A DNA stretch of 64,000 bases from CAJBVG01 sp943372995 (GTDB lineage Bacteria > Bacteroidota > Bacteroidia > Sphingobacteriales > Sphingobacteriaceae): assembly GCA_943372995.1 (NCBI GenBank), contig CALSAQ010000005.1, positions 62,001 through 126,000 on the forward strand, read 5' to 3'. This document shows, piece after piece, positions 8,291 through 17,515 of the stretch. Position 1 is the stretch's first letter. Each line of letters starts with the position of its first letter. The translations under genes were made by a program, and so were the position numbers. The notes beneath the pieces were generated by a model. That model was not told the origin of the DNA. It saw nothing but the letters and a program-made list of their open reading frames with translations, and made no database searches.

Positions 8291-8731
8291 CTACATCACT
8301 AGGCTTAACTCTTTAGCCTTTGCAATAGCTTTGGTTCTTTTGGTAACATCAAGCTTTAAATAGATATTTGAAATATGGGTTTTAGCAGTGTTGAGAGAAA
8401 TAAACAACTCGTCGGCAATCTCCTGATTAGTATAACCTTTGGTAAGTAAGACTAACACCTCTAATTCGCGTTTACTGATGTTCAGCTTTTCAGCAATTTC
8501 ATCATTTGAGCTGATTTTTAAATCGTTCTGTTCTATTAGAATAGGTTCTTCTTGAGTTTTTTGAGATTTATTCCTTGCTAAATAGATTCCTAAGACTAGG
8601 AAAAGTAATGCAATAAGAGATCCGTATACATTATCATCTATTCTACTCAACCAATAATTATATCTAATGAATTGGATAGAAATAATAATGCCTACAAAAC
8701 TTAATCCATAAACAACAATATATTTCAGCAT
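8291..8731 (-). CDS. Membrane-anchored LuxR-type (GerE) transcriptional regulator
   Basis: About 146 residues from the ATG at 8731. The frame remains open to 8827, but that extension crosses the gdhA terminator hairpin, so it is not real. Two membrane helices (about residues 5-25 and 35-52) are followed by a linker and a C-terminal LuxR/GerE helix-turn-helix. This carries the family hallmarks LNISKRELEVLVLLTKGYTN and IADELFISLNTAKTHISNIY. There is no receiver domain, so it is a one-component regulator held at the membrane, not a classical response regulator. It probably controls the DUF4199 gene that follows. The ligand or stimulus is unknown. Confidence 0.85.
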   Translation of the reverse strand: MLKYIVVYGLSFVGIIISIQFIRYNYWLSRIDDNVYGSLIALLFLVLGIYLARNKSQKTQEEPILIEQNDLKISSNDEIAEKLNISKRELEVLVLLTKGYTNQEIADELFISLNTAKTHISNIYLKLDVTKRTKAIAKAKELSLVM

Positions 8732-8752
8732 AATCTTAGGAATAAAAATAAG

Positions 8753-8788
8753 AAAAAAAAGCCTCCTGTAAATACGGGAGGCTTTTTT
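8753..8788 (-). terminator. Intrinsic terminator downstream of gdhA
   Basis: An 8-bp stem (GCCTCCTG with CGGGAGGC, one G-T wobble) and 6-base loop, flanked by eight A on one side and six T on the other. On the minus strand it follows the gdhA stop (8811) by about 23 bp. The flanking A and T runs would let it work in both directions. Confidence 0.85.
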
Positions 8789-8810
8789 GAAATATGTGTT
8801 TGTGTATAGA

Positions 8811-10256
8811 TCAAGGGAAAATACCAAGATTCATATAAGAAACTGCAATTTTATCGATTGCACCAACAAATGCTGCTGTTCTTAAGCTATCGATTTTTTT
8901 ATTTTGCATTCTAATCTCACGAATTTCGTGGTAAGAACGAACCATTGATTCTTCTAAACCAGAATTTACTAATTCTAATTCATCTGGACCTTTTACAATT
9001 GCTTTGCGTTGATCAGCTGTTAATTTAACACCTGTAGCTTTTTCAATAGTATCAACCAATGTTCTGTTTTGGTTTTCTTCATATCGTTTATCCATACGAC
9101 CGAAAGCCACATGCGATAAGTTTTTCAACCACTCGAAGTAAGAAACAGTAACACCACCAGCGTTGCAATAAGCATCAGGAATAATGATACCACCTTTTTT
9201 CACAAAGTAATCAGCTGCTTCAGGAGTTGTTGGACCATTAGCACCTTCAGCTATAATTTTAGCTTTAATACGTTTGATATTATCTCCAGTGATTTGATTT
9301 TCTAAAGCAGCAGGAACTAAAATGTCGCATTCTTGCTCTAGACCAACTGCCGAATTTTTAAACTCTTTAGTTGCACCTTTATATCCTAAAATTGAACCTG
9401 TTTTTTTTCTGTGTTCAAATACTTTTTCTACATCTAAACCTTTAGGGTTGTAAATTGAACCTTCGTATTCGCAAAGACCAACGATAATACCACCAGCTTC
9501 TTGGATGAATTTAGCTGAGTAGAATCCAACGTTACCTAATCCTTGTACGATAACTTTTTTACCTTCGATACCAGGAGTAAGCCCTAGTCTTTTCATATCT
9601 TCTGGAACAGATACGCACTCTCTAGTTGCGAAAAACACACCACGACCAGTAGCCTCACGACGACCATTGATACCCGATTGAGAGATAGGTTTACCTGTAA
9701 CACAAGCACTAGCATCTAATGAGCCAGGGTTAAATGTTGCGTATGTATCAACAATCCACGACATTTCACGCTCACCTGTTCCATAATCTGGTGCAGGTAC
9801 ATCGATACCAGGACCAATGAAATTTTTCTTAATCAACTCTGAAGTATAACGACGAGTGATATTTTCTAATTCACCAACGGTGTAGTTTTTAGGATTGATT
9901 TTTACACCACCTTTTGCACCACCAAAACCAACGTTAACAATCGCACATTTGTACGTCATTAATGCTGCTAATGCCATCACTTCATCTTCGTTTACCATTT
10001 CGCTGTAACGGATACCACCTTTAGTAGGTAGCTTGTGGTGAGAGTGTTCTACTCTCCATGCATCGATTACTTCGATTGAACCGTTAGCTTTTCTGATAGG
10101 AAATTGAAAGCGATAAACACTGTTACATGTTTTAATTTGGTTTAATAAACCTTGCGGATGTTTTGTAAAGCTTGCTGCTTTATCAAAGAACGCACAAACA
10201 TCACCAAAGAAATTGGTTTCATGTGCTGCTGCTTTTGCTTTTACGCTCTTAGCCAT
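8811..10256 (-). CDS. gdhA: Glutamate dehydrogenase (Glu/Leu/Phe/Val family)
   Basis: About 481 residues from the ATG at 10256; an in-frame GTG lies two codons upstream. The enzyme interconverts glutamate with 2-oxoglutarate and ammonia using NAD(P)H. Visible features are the substrate-binding KGGIRYS segment, the catalytic-lysine loop GFGGAKGG, PAPDYGTG, and the Rossmann nucleotide motif GLGNVGFYSA. Length and features fit the larger Bacteroidota enzymes. It appears to be a single-gene unit: a clear terminator follows, and ccmD upstream is separated by 84 bp. Cofactor preference cannot be judged with confidence. Confidence 0.95.
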   Translation of the reverse strand: MAKSVKAKAAAHETNFFGDVCAFFDKAASFTKHPQGLLNQIKTCNSVYRFQFPIRKANGSIEVIDAWRVEHSHHKLPTKGGIRYSEMVNEDEVMALAALMTYKCAIVNVGFGGAKGGVKINPKNYTVGELENITRRYTSELIKKNFIGPGIDVPAPDYGTGEREMSWIVDTYATFNPGSLDASACVTGKPISQSGINGRREATGRGVFFATRECVSVPEDMKRLGLTPGIEGKKVIVQGLGNVGFYSAKFIQEAGGIIVGLCEYEGSIYNPKGLDVEKVFEHRKKTGSILGYKGATKEFKNSAVGLEQECDILVPAALENQITGDNIKRIKAKIIAEGANGPTTPEAADYFVKKGGIIIPDAYCNAGGVTVSYFEWLKNLSHVAFGRMDKRYEENQNRTLVDTIEKATGVKLTADQRKAIVKGPDELELVNSGLEESMVRSYHEIREIRMQNKKIDSLRTAAFVGAIDKIAVSYMNLGIFP

Positions 10257-10340
10257 AAACACTATTTTTTGTTAAAAAATTGTTGAATTGATATTATTAA
10301 ATTCTAAGCAAATGTTTGATTAATAATTCTCTTTAGCAAA

Positions 10341-10553
10341 TTATTTCTGTTCTTTTTCTAATTTACTGATACGACGGTCCATGTAAAATAAATAAGTAAC
10401 TATCCCTAAGAATATTACGGCAATAACTGATACTACTACATAAATTTTACCCGAGCTTCTTAAGGCATCGGCCATTTCTACTTTTTGAACCTCTTGTGCA
10501 TTAGAAATGCCCATCATAAAAATCAATATTATACTGGCAATTATTCTTTTCAT
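10341..10553 (-). CDS. ccmD: CcmD-like small membrane protein
   Basis: A 70-residue protein with an N-terminal signal-like hydrophobic segment ending near Ala19, a second membrane helix (about residues 37-57) and a charged tail (MDRRISKLEKEQK). It lies 2 bp downstream of ccmC. CcmD is a tiny membrane protein that helps release holo-CcmE from the CcmABC complex. The identification rests mainly on size, topology, charged tail and position, because CcmD sequences are weakly conserved. Confidence 0.75.
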   Translation of the reverse strand: MKRIIASIILIFMMGISNAQEVQKVEMADALRSSGKIYVVVSVIAVIFLGIVTYLFYMDRRISKLEKEQK

Positions 10554-10555
10554 TG

Positions 10556-11224
10556 TTAATTTTCTAATGATTTATCTTCTAATCTTCTTATTCTAAATTT
10601 TAATTGAGCAATCCATATCCCGATAAAAATCCAACCTAATACCGCTGGGTAAAATACTTTACGAACATTATTGTCCATATCATAGGTGTTAAATCCAGGA
10701 TTTCCTCCATTTCCAGGGTGAAGAGAATCGGTCATGCGTGGTAAAATAAATACCAGCACAATCATTACTGGAAACGCGAAAACACTATATACTGCTGATA
10801 TTTTAGCTTTTTTCTGGTCATCTTCTATAGAACCTCTTAATACGAAATATGCCATATATACCAATAAGGCTATAGCCGCACTATTTTGCTTAGGGTCGTT
10901 ACTCCAAGGTTCTCCCCATGTAAATTTTGCCCAAACCATGCCAGTTACTATTCCCAATATTCCTAAAAGCACGCCCACATTTGCCGATTCAACAGCCCAT
11001 CTATCCGAATGTAAAGTACCAGATCTCAGGTATTTAATACTATATACCGCATTCACAACAAATAAAATAATCATTGCAAACCACATGGGTACATGGAAAT
11101 AAACATTTCTTATGGATTCGTGTAAAATGGGTAATTCGGGTACCGTTCCTAAAAAACCTTGTATTATGGAAAAAGTAACCAGTACAACACCTAACCATTT
11201 CCACCAATTCTTTAAAGCAAACAT
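10556..11224 (-). CDS. ccmC: Haem exporter/handling protein CcmC
   Basis: A 222-residue protein with six membrane helices. It carries YFHVPMWFAM near residue 41 (a conserved His in an HVP context) and the tryptophan-rich segment WAKFTWGEPWSNDPKQ, the counterpart of the CcmC haem-binding WWD domain. A second conserved His lies in DSLHPGN. CcmC presents haem to CcmE in the periplasm. It follows ccmB by 18 bp and precedes ccmD by 2 bp, forming an operon. ccmA is not adjacent and not in the window. Confidence 0.93.
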   Translation of the reverse strand: MFALKNWWKWLGVVLVTFSIIQGFLGTVPELPILHESIRNVYFHVPMWFAMIILFVVNAVYSIKYLRSGTLHSDRWAVESANVGVLLGILGIVTGMVWAKFTWGEPWSNDPKQNSAAIALLVYMAYFVLRGSIEDDQKKAKISAVYSVFAFPVMIVLVFILPRMTDSLHPGNGGNPGFNTYDMDNNVRKVFYPAVLGWIFIGIWIAQLKFRIRRLEDKSLEN

Positions 11225-11242
11225 ATTCTAATTAATAGCTAA

Positions 11243-11908
11243 TTATTCTCGCCAAATGTAAGGAAATAACAATAAAGAAACAGCAACTGTAATGACATTA
11301 AGTAACACTAAAGCGATGAGCTCATTATAACTCACCGATCGCTCAAGTCCGTCCATGGCGTTCTTAGAAAACTTTATCAATAACATCAACATAGGTACCA
11401 TTATAGGGAAACTCAATACTGCCATTAAAGTAGTGTTATTGTTCACTTTAGAAGCTATTGCCGAAACCATGGTTAATATAGTTGAAAAGCTTAGTCCACC
11501 TAAGAACACAGCAATGCTATAAAACAAAAAATCTTGTATTGGATTATTAAATACGAGGGTGTAAAATACCAGACTTATTGCCGATAACACCATCATTAAT
11601 AAAGCATTATATATAATTTTAGAGATAATGATATTTTGTGCAGAACCAAGTGTATACATGTACAAAAATCTACCCTTAGTTTCTTGCATAAAACTCTTTG
11701 CCACAGCATTTACCGAGGCGAAAAGCATAATTATCCAAAATAAAGCATTCCATACTACTGGATTAATCTGTTTGAAAGACAAATAGCAAATAAATACGGT
11801 AGAAAACACGTACAATAAAATACCATTGAATGAGTATTTATTTCTCCACTCAATTAATAAGTCTTTCTTTAAAAGGGCTCTTATATTTTTGACATTAACC
11901 ACGCCCAA
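11243..11908 (-). CDS. ccmB: Haem exporter membrane subunit CcmB
   Basis: A 221-residue protein with six predicted helices and the CcmB N-terminus (LLKKDLLIEWRNKYSFNG), where the soluble segment contacts the ATPase CcmA. The CcmAB complex powers release of haem-loaded CcmE from CcmC. The start is a TTG at 11908, with a GTG two codons downstream as an alternative. It is the first gene of ccmB-ccmC-ccmD and is divergent from accC, with about 105 bp between them. CcmA must be encoded elsewhere. Confidence 0.92.
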   Translation of the reverse strand: MGVVNVKNIRALLKKDLLIEWRNKYSFNGILLYVFSTVFICYLSFKQINPVVWNALFWIIMLFASVNAVAKSFMQETKGRFLYMYTLGSAQNIIISKIIYNALLMMVLSAISLVFYTLVFNNPIQDFLFYSIAVFLGGLSFSTILTMVSAIASKVNNNTTLMAVLSFPIMVPMLMLLIKFSKNAMDGLERSVSYNELIALVLLNVITVAVSLLLFPYIWRE

Positions 11909-12013
11909 AATTAAAATTAATTCTCATTAATACCTTAGATTTCGATAAGCCTATTTTTTATCATCAAAAATGATATTTTTACAGCTTAATTTTATTGACA
12001 AAATTTAGCTCCA

Positions 12014-13498
12014 TTGAAAAAAATATTAATAGCAAATAGAGGCGAAATTGCATTACGCATTATGCGATCAGCAAGAGAGATGGGCATTGCCACAGTAGCA
12101 GTATATTCTGAAGCAGATCGTTTATCTCCTCATGTACAATATGCCGATGAGGCTGTATGTATTGGACCTGCCCCATCTAATCAGTCGTATTTGGTTATGG
12201 AAAACATTATAGCGGCTTGTAAACAAACAGGCGCAGATGCTATCCATCCTGGATATGGCTTCCTCTCAGAAAATGCCTCGTTTGCCAGAAAAGTACGAGA
12301 AGCAGGCATTACTCTTATTGGCCCATCTCCTGAAGCAATGGAAATAATGGGAAATAAGTTATCGGCGAAAGCGGCAGCTTTAAAATACAACATTCCTATG
12401 GTACCCGGTACAGAAGAGGCTATTGGGGATATACAAGTGGCTAAAAATAGAGCGGTGGAAGTTGGTTTTCCAATTCTCATCAAAGCAGCAGCTGGTGGTG
12501 GTGGTAAAGGAATGAGAATAGTAGAGCGTGTAGAAGATTTTGAAGAACAAATGCAGCTTGCTGTTAGTGAAGCAACCTCTGCATTTGGAGATGGCTCCGT
12601 ATTTATTGAGCGTTATGTTGGATCACCTCGACATATTGAAATTCAAGTACTAGGTGATAGTCATGGTAACATTGTTTACCTCTTCGAACGCGAATGCTCT
12701 ATACAACGAAGACATCAAAAAGTAGTTGAAGAGGCACCTTCTGCCGTGTTGACACCAGAAATAAGAAAAGCAATGGGCGAATGTGCAGTAAATGTGGCAC
12801 GCTCTTGTAATTATCTGGGTGCTGGTACAGTGGAGTTTATCTTAGAAAACAACGTAAACTTCTACTTCCTAGAAATGAATACTAGGTTGCAAGTAGAACA
12901 CCCCGTAACCGAACAAATTACTGGTATTGACTTAGTAAAAGAGCAAATTAAAATTGCAAGAGGCGAAAAATTATCATTCAAGCAAGAGGATTTAAAAATC
13001 AATGGACATTCCATAGAGCTTAGGGTTTATGCAGAAGATCCAAATAATAATTTTTTACCCGATATCGGGAAGCTACAAAGCTACAAAGTTCCACAAGGCT
13101 TGGGAGTTAGAGTAGATGATGGCTTTGTAGAGGGCATGGATATTCCTATCTATTATGACCCGATGATTGCAAAACTAGTGACCTTTGGAAAGGACAGATC
13201 CGAGGCCATTGAAAGAATGATTAGAGCAATTGACGATTATAAAATTACTGGGATACAAACAACCTTACCTTTTGGCAAGTTTGTAATGAAACATGAAGCC
13301 TTTATTTCAGGGAATTTCGACACACATTTTGTGAAAAACTACTTTAATGCCGATAGTTTAAAGGATAGTAACCCAGAAGAAGCAGAAATTGCCGCATTAA
13401 TGATTTCTAAAATTTGGTCGGATTCTAAAAACAAACAAAAAAGTACAATTACAGAAAATTCTACACATTCTGCTTGGATTAGCAATAGAAAAAAATGA
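12014..13498 (+). CDS. accC: Biotin carboxylase subunit of acetyl-/propionyl-CoA carboxylase
   Basis: A 494-residue biotin carboxylase using a TTG start (KKILIANRGEIALRI follows directly). It carboxylates carrier-bound biotin using ATP and bicarbonate. Visible are the ATP-grasp glycine loop AAGGGGKGM, the active-site stretch ECSIQRRHQKVVEEAPS, and EMNTRLQVEHPVTE. The first 450 residues are standard. The tail is a Lys/Ser/Thr-rich extension and there is no fused biotin-carrier domain. No carrier or carboxyltransferase gene is adjacent, so acetyl-CoA versus propionyl-CoA use is undecided. The acyl-CoA carboxylase subunits of Bacteroidota have about this length. Confidence 0.92.
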   Translation: MKKILIANRGEIALRIMRSAREMGIATVAVYSEADRLSPHVQYADEAVCIGPAPSNQSYLVMENIIAACKQTGADAIHPGYGFLSENASFARKVREAGITLIGPSPEAMEIMGNKLSAKAAALKYNIPMVPGTEEAIGDIQVAKNRAVEVGFPILIKAAAGGGGKGMRIVERVEDFEEQMQLAVSEATSAFGDGSVFIERYVGSPRHIEIQVLGDSHGNIVYLFERECSIQRRHQKVVEEAPSAVLTPEIRKAMGECAVNVARSCNYLGAGTVEFILENNVNFYFLEMNTRLQVEHPVTEQITGIDLVKEQIKIARGEKLSFKQEDLKINGHSIELRVYAEDPNNNFLPDIGKLQSYKVPQGLGVRVDDGFVEGMDIPIYYDPMIAKLVTFGKDRSEAIERMIRAIDDYKITGIQTTLPFGKFVMKHEAFISGNFDTHFVKNYFNADSLKDSNPEEAEIAALMISKIWSDSKNKQKSTITENSTHSAWISNRKK

Positions 13499-13539
13499 TA
13501 ATGCGTTATTAACACAATATTGGTATATTAGTTGTAGTA

Positions 13540-16170
13540 ATGTGTAATATGCGCAAGGTTTTACTTTTCTGTCTGTTTTTGGGACTTGTTTCTTCATCTG
13601 TATATGCAACTCATAACAGAGCAGGTGAAATTACTTACAGGCAATTGAGTGCTTTACAATACGAGTTTACCTTAACTACTTTTACCGATGTAAGCAATCC
13701 GGGTAATGCCGACCGTCCTTCTGCTACCCTACTTTTTGGCGATGGAACACAAGAAGAAAGGCCAAGAGTGGAGAAAACTTTAGTAGCTCCATTTATTCAA
13801 AGAAACAGGTACTTATTCACACATACCTTCCCAGGATATTCTACTTATATAATCAGTTATCAAGACCCTAATAGAAATAATGATGTTCAAAACATGATTA
13901 ACTCTATTAATACTCCATTCTATGTAGAAACAGAATTGGTTATTAATCCATTTATTGGATTTAATAATTCACCTGTGTTATTATTAGAGCCAATAGATTT
14001 TGGCGGATTAAATAAGTTATTTGTACATAATCCTAATGCATTTGATATTGATGGAGATAGTTTAAGTTTCAAATTAGTTCCTTGTAAACAAGACGTTGGT
14101 GAAGATGTATATGGATTTAAAATCCCAGATGTAGCCAATGGTTTTGCAACCATCCGATTTGAATTAGACCCTAGAACTGGTCAACTTATTTGGGAAAACC
14201 CAAAAAGATTAGGCTTATACAATATTGCCATAATGGTTGAAGAGTGGAGATATATTGAGAGTAACAAAAAATATATCCGTATTGGGTATATTGTTAGGGA
14301 CATGCAAATAGAAATTGTAAATACCGACAATAATCCACCCGTTATACAACCCATAAAAGATACATGTGTACTTGCGGGGAGTTCTATAAACATACAGATT
14401 TCTGCATCCGATCAAGACAACGATAGAATTACATTAAGTGCAACTGGAGGACCTTTTGAAATAGGACCACCCGATACTGTAATTTTCCCACAAAATACAA
14501 TTGGAGTGGGTAATGTGGTACAAGATTTTTACTGGAAGAGCTCTTGCCGATCGGTAAGAAAACAACCTTATCAAATCGTATTTAAAGCAGTAGATAATGG
14601 TTCGCCTAAGCTTGTTGATTTAGAAGATTGGCAAATTAGAGTTGTATCTCCTCCACCTAAAAATTTACTTGCAATAGCTCAAGGTAATGGCATAGACCTT
14701 ACTTGGCAAAAAGTAGATTGTGATAATGCTATAGGGTATAAAATTTATAGAAAGTTTAACAGTAATCCTTATACACCTAGTACTTGTGAAACAGGTATTG
14801 GGCCAGATAAAGGATATACTTTGATACAAAACATCACCAATATAAATACATTAAGTTTTAGGGATGATGAAAATGGTCAAGGACTATTGGTTGGTAAAGA
14901 TTATTGCTATAGAATTATTGCCTATTTCGCAGATGGGGCAGAGAGTATCGCCTCTAACGAAAGCTGTGCATTTTTAACTCGTGATATTCCATCAATAACT
15001 ATTGTTAGTATATTAAGTACAGGTATTAACAACGGAAAAGATAGCATAGTTTTTAGTAAACCTGTAGATTTAGATACTTTACAATATCCCGGACCTTATG
15101 AATTCAGATGGTTTAGATCTGCTCAGAATGCAGCATTTGAATTAATTAAAACTAGCTCAGGAAATTTTATGGGTGATGTTTCGGATACAGTCTTTGTTGA
15201 ACAAAATTTGAATACACAAGAAGAGCAATTTACCTATAGAATAGATTTGTTTTCTAATGGTAATTTCGTGGGCTCATCTCGTACAGCAAACTCGATATTC
15301 TTGCAATCTAGTTCTTCTGAAAACCGACAAGTAAACCTTACCTGGAATGTAAATGTTCCTTGGGATAATGATAGTTTTATTGTATACCGATTAAATTTTA
15401 CCACTCAAGTGTTCGATTCAATTGGTATGAGTTTACAAAATAGCTTTTTAGATACAGGTTTAACTGATGGCGTAGAATATTGCTACTATGTTAAATCTAT
15501 TGGTGAATACAAGATTGGAGGATTTGCTGGCCCATTAGTTAATTTATCTCAACAATTTTGCAGCACACCTAGAGATACACAAAAACCATCCCCTCCTACA
15601 CTAAGCGTTACACCAAGTTGTGTATTATATAAAAACGAATTAAGTTGGGTTCCAAGTCCAACTAATTCAGGAGACATTGTAAAATACAATGTATATAAAT
15701 CTAATTTCGAAGGAAGCGATTTCAATATTATTTATACTACCGCTACTCAGAACGAACTATATTACGACGATATCAACTTATTAAAATCTATTGCAGGTTG
15801 TTATTTCATTACTTCGGTAGATTCGTTTAACAACGAAAGTGAAAGAAGCAATATGGTATGTGTTGATAATTGTCCTGTTCTTAAATTACCAAATGTGTTT
15901 ACTCCAAATGGAGATAATATTAACGATTTATTTATCCCATTAAAAGATAGCATTGATTTTGTTGACCAAGTAAAAATTAGCATTTATAATCGTTATGGTA
16001 AGTTGGTGTATGAAACAGCCGACCCTCAAATAAAATGGAATGGAAAAGAAAATAATACTGGTGAAGATTTACCTGTAGGAACATATTTCTATACCATTCA
16101 ATACAGTGAAATAAGATTAAAAGGATTAAATCAAAAAGCAAAAACGGGATTAGTGGAATTGATGAGATAG
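13540..16170 (+). CDS. Large secreted surface protein with T9SS type B sorting domain
   Basis: An 876-residue cell-surface or secreted protein. A signal peptide (about 1-23, ending VYA before THNRAGEITY) is followed by a long beta-rich region with cadherin/Ig-like and fibronectin-III-like repeats (for example NGIDLTWQKVDCDNAIGYKI and later NRQVNLTWNV). The C-terminus is the gliding-associated type B sorting domain, with LPNVFTPNGDNINDLF, IYNRYGKLVYE and PVGTYFYTI. These domains direct export through the T9SS. Function beyond export and possible adhesion is unknown. The start could be the ATG at 13540 or at 13549. The stop runs directly into an octamer repeat. Confidence 0.88.
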   Translation: MCNMRKVLLFCLFLGLVSSSVYATHNRAGEITYRQLSALQYEFTLTTFTDVSNPGNADRPSATLLFGDGTQEERPRVEKTLVAPFIQRNRYLFTHTFPGYSTYIISYQDPNRNNDVQNMINSINTPFYVETELVINPFIGFNNSPVLLLEPIDFGGLNKLFVHNPNAFDIDGDSLSFKLVPCKQDVGEDVYGFKIPDVANGFATIRFELDPRTGQLIWENPKRLGLYNIAIMVEEWRYIESNKKYIRIGYIVRDMQIEIVNTDNNPPVIQPIKDTCVLAGSSINIQISASDQDNDRITLSATGGPFEIGPPDTVIFPQNTIGVGNVVQDFYWKSSCRSVRKQPYQIVFKAVDNGSPKLVDLEDWQIRVVSPPPKNLLAIAQGNGIDLTWQKVDCDNAIGYKIYRKFNSNPYTPSTCETGIGPDKGYTLIQNITNINTLSFRDDENGQGLLVGKDYCYRIIAYFADGAESIASNESCAFLTRDIPSITIVSILSTGINNGKDSIVFSKPVDLDTLQYPGPYEFRWFRSAQNAAFELIKTSSGNFMGDVSDTVFVEQNLNTQEEQFTYRIDLFSNGNFVGSSRTANSIFLQSSSSENRQVNLTWNVNVPWDNDSFIVYRLNFTTQVFDSIGMSLQNSFLDTGLTDGVEYCYYVKSIGEYKIGGFAGPLVNLSQQFCSTPRDTQKPSPPTLSVTPSCVLYKNELSWVPSPTNSGDIVKYNVYKSNFEGSDFNIIYTTATQNELYYDDINLLKSIAGCYFITSVDSFNNESERSNMVCVDNCPVLKLPNVFTPNGDNINDLFIPLKDSIDFVDQVKISIYNRYGKLVYETADPQIKWNGKENNTGEDLPVGTYFYTIQYSEIRLKGLNQKAKTGLVELMR

Positions 16171-16222
16171 AATGCTGGTATGCTAATATGCTGGTATGCT
16201 GATGTGCTAATATGCTGATGTG
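16171..16222. repeat. One-armed octamer repeat, same unit as 7177-7265
   Basis: Six units of TATGCTRR with period 8 begin at the base after the stop codon of the surface-protein gene and end about 20 bp before ribE. There is no inverted arm here. The same octamer forms a full hairpin 9 kb away. Confidence 0.8.
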
Positions 16223-16241
16223 AAATTTATAATTAAAAAGT

Positions 16242-16832
16242 GTGTTTACAGGAATTATAGAAAATTTAGGCGAAGTAATTGCGATAGAGAAAGAGAATAA
16301 CAACATTCATTTTACTATTGCTTCTGATATTTCAAAGGAATTAAAAATCGATCAAAGTGTTGCTCATAATGGTGTATGTTTAACTGTTGTGAAATGCAAT
16401 GAACATTCTCATACTGTAACAGCCATACACGAGACTTTACAAAAAACCAATCTATCCAAACTAATACTAGGCGATAAAATAAATCTCGAAAGATGCATGC
16501 AGATGAATGGTAGGCTCGATGGTCATATTGTTCAAGGGCATGTTGATACTACTGCTATTTGCACTGAAATAAGAGACGAAAAAGGTAGTTGGCGCTTTCG
16601 TTTTCAACACCCTAAAGCATCGGTATTTGTTACCGTTGAAAAAGGTTCTATATGTGTAAATGGAATAAGTTTAACTGTAGTCGATTCGGATATTGATTCA
16701 TTCGCGGTAGCCATTATTCCCTATACATTTGAGCATACTAATATGCATCAAACAAAAGTTGGTGATCAAGTTAACTTGGAGTTCGATATTATTGGGAAAT
16801 ATGTTGCTAAGTTAATGACTGGCAAAGAATAA
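16242..16832 (+). CDS. ribE: Riboflavin synthase, alpha subunit
   Basis: A 196-residue protein starting with GTG and the classic N-terminus MFTGIIENLGEV. It converts two 6,7-dimethyl-8-ribityllumazines to riboflavin plus the pyrimidinedione. The two tandem lumazine-binding barrels are visible: the first has NGVCLTVVKC and the second has VNGISLTVVD, each with the repeat signature. GHIVQGHVDTTA joins the halves. No other riboflavin genes are adjacent. It is convergent with the downstream DsbA/FrnE-type gene, with 26 bp between the stops. Confidence 0.95.
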   Translation: MFTGIIENLGEVIAIEKENNNIHFTIASDISKELKIDQSVAHNGVCLTVVKCNEHSHTVTAIHETLQKTNLSKLILGDKINLERCMQMNGRLDGHIVQGHVDTTAICTEIRDEKGSWRFRFQHPKASVFVTVEKGSICVNGISLTVVDSDIDSFAVAIIPYTFEHTNMHQTKVGDQVNLEFDIIGKYVAKLMTGKE

Positions 16833-16839
16833 TTGATGA

Positions 16840-16859
16840 ACGTGGACGTCCAGCACAGC
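16840..16859. repeat. Second copy of the shared 20-mer seen at 2265-2284
   Basis: ACGTGGACGTCC followed by ARCACAGC matches the 2265-2284 copy at 19 of 20 positions. It fills the 26-bp gap between convergent ribE and the DsbA/FrnE-type gene. Both copies lie immediately after the stop of a minus-strand gene. Confidence 0.6.
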
Positions 16860-17515
16860 TAAGCTGTATGTGCTGAAGCCTCTCTAATGGCTTGTACTAA
16901 TTGACTAGAAGGAACCGCTCCACTCAATCCATATTGATCATTTAAGATAAAGAAAGGAACACCAGTAATCCCCATGGCTCTCATACTTTCTTGAATCATC
17001 TTAATTTCTTTTTCTCCTTCATCACCATCCAACAACCTAATCACTAATTCTTCATCAAGTCCATTCTTTACCGCAATATCTATAATATTTTCTTTTTTTG
17101 TTAAGTCGATAAGCTCTTCGAAATTAGCTTTCATAAAAGCTTCCTTCAATTCCGACTGTAAGCCGAACTGATGTGAAAATTGTATTAATCGATGAATGTT
17201 AAATGTATTTGGAGCACTTACTGTATTCGCAAAATTGAAATTTATTCCAACCGTTTTTCCTCTCTCCACAACAAACTGACTTCTTTGTAAAAACTGATTC
17301 CAATCGCCAAATTTTTTAGTAATGTGTTCTTTAAAACTAATCCCTTCTTCTGGAATTTCTGGTGATAATTGGAATGGCAGATATTGCACTTCAAAATGAA
17401 ACTCATCTTTCAACTGCTCCATTGCAATTTCCAATTCTTTCTTACCTATATAACACCACGGACAAACTACATCCGACGCTATTTTAACGCTTACTGTCTT
17501 TCTATTATTCATCAA
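16859..17515 (-). CDS. DsbA-family FrnE-like thiol oxidoreductase
   Basis: A 218-residue thioredoxin-fold protein with the helical insertion of the DsbA/FrnE group. The active-site motif CPWC lies at about residues 19-22 (SDVVCPWCYIGKKELE), and the cis-proline loop is GITGVPFFI. There is no signal peptide, so it acts in the cytoplasm as a disulfide isomerase or oxidoreductase; related proteins are linked to oxidative stress and polyketide maturation. Its start overlaps the end of hscA by 11 bp in another frame, so the two are translationally coupled. Confidence 0.88.
   Translation of the reverse strand: MMNNRKTVSVKIASDVVCPWCYIGKKELEIAMEQLKDEFHFEVQYLPFQLSPEIPEEGISFKEHITKKFGDWNQFLQRSQFVVERGKTVGINFNFANTVSAPNTFNIHRLIQFSHQFGLQSELKEAFMKANFEELIDLTKKENIIDIAVKNGLDEELVIRLLDGDEGEKEIKMIQESMRAMGITGVPFFILNDQYGLSGAVPSSQLVQAIREASAHTA

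Noticed and set aside
8732..8827. Longer LuxR-type regulator
   Set aside because: The extension runs through the gdhA terminator hairpin and into the gdhA coding end.
2306..10256. Horizontally acquired island between the two ccm halves
   Set aside because: No integrase, tRNA target, direct repeats or composition shift; the genes look native. A rearrangement is more likely.
13397..13609. Minus-strand ORF between accC and the surface-protein gene
   Set aside because: It lies mostly over coding DNA of both neighbours and has no family features.
17505..17515. Possible frameshift joining hscA and the DsbA/FrnE-type gene
   Set aside because: Both genes have complete family ends; the 11-bp overlap is ordinary coupling.
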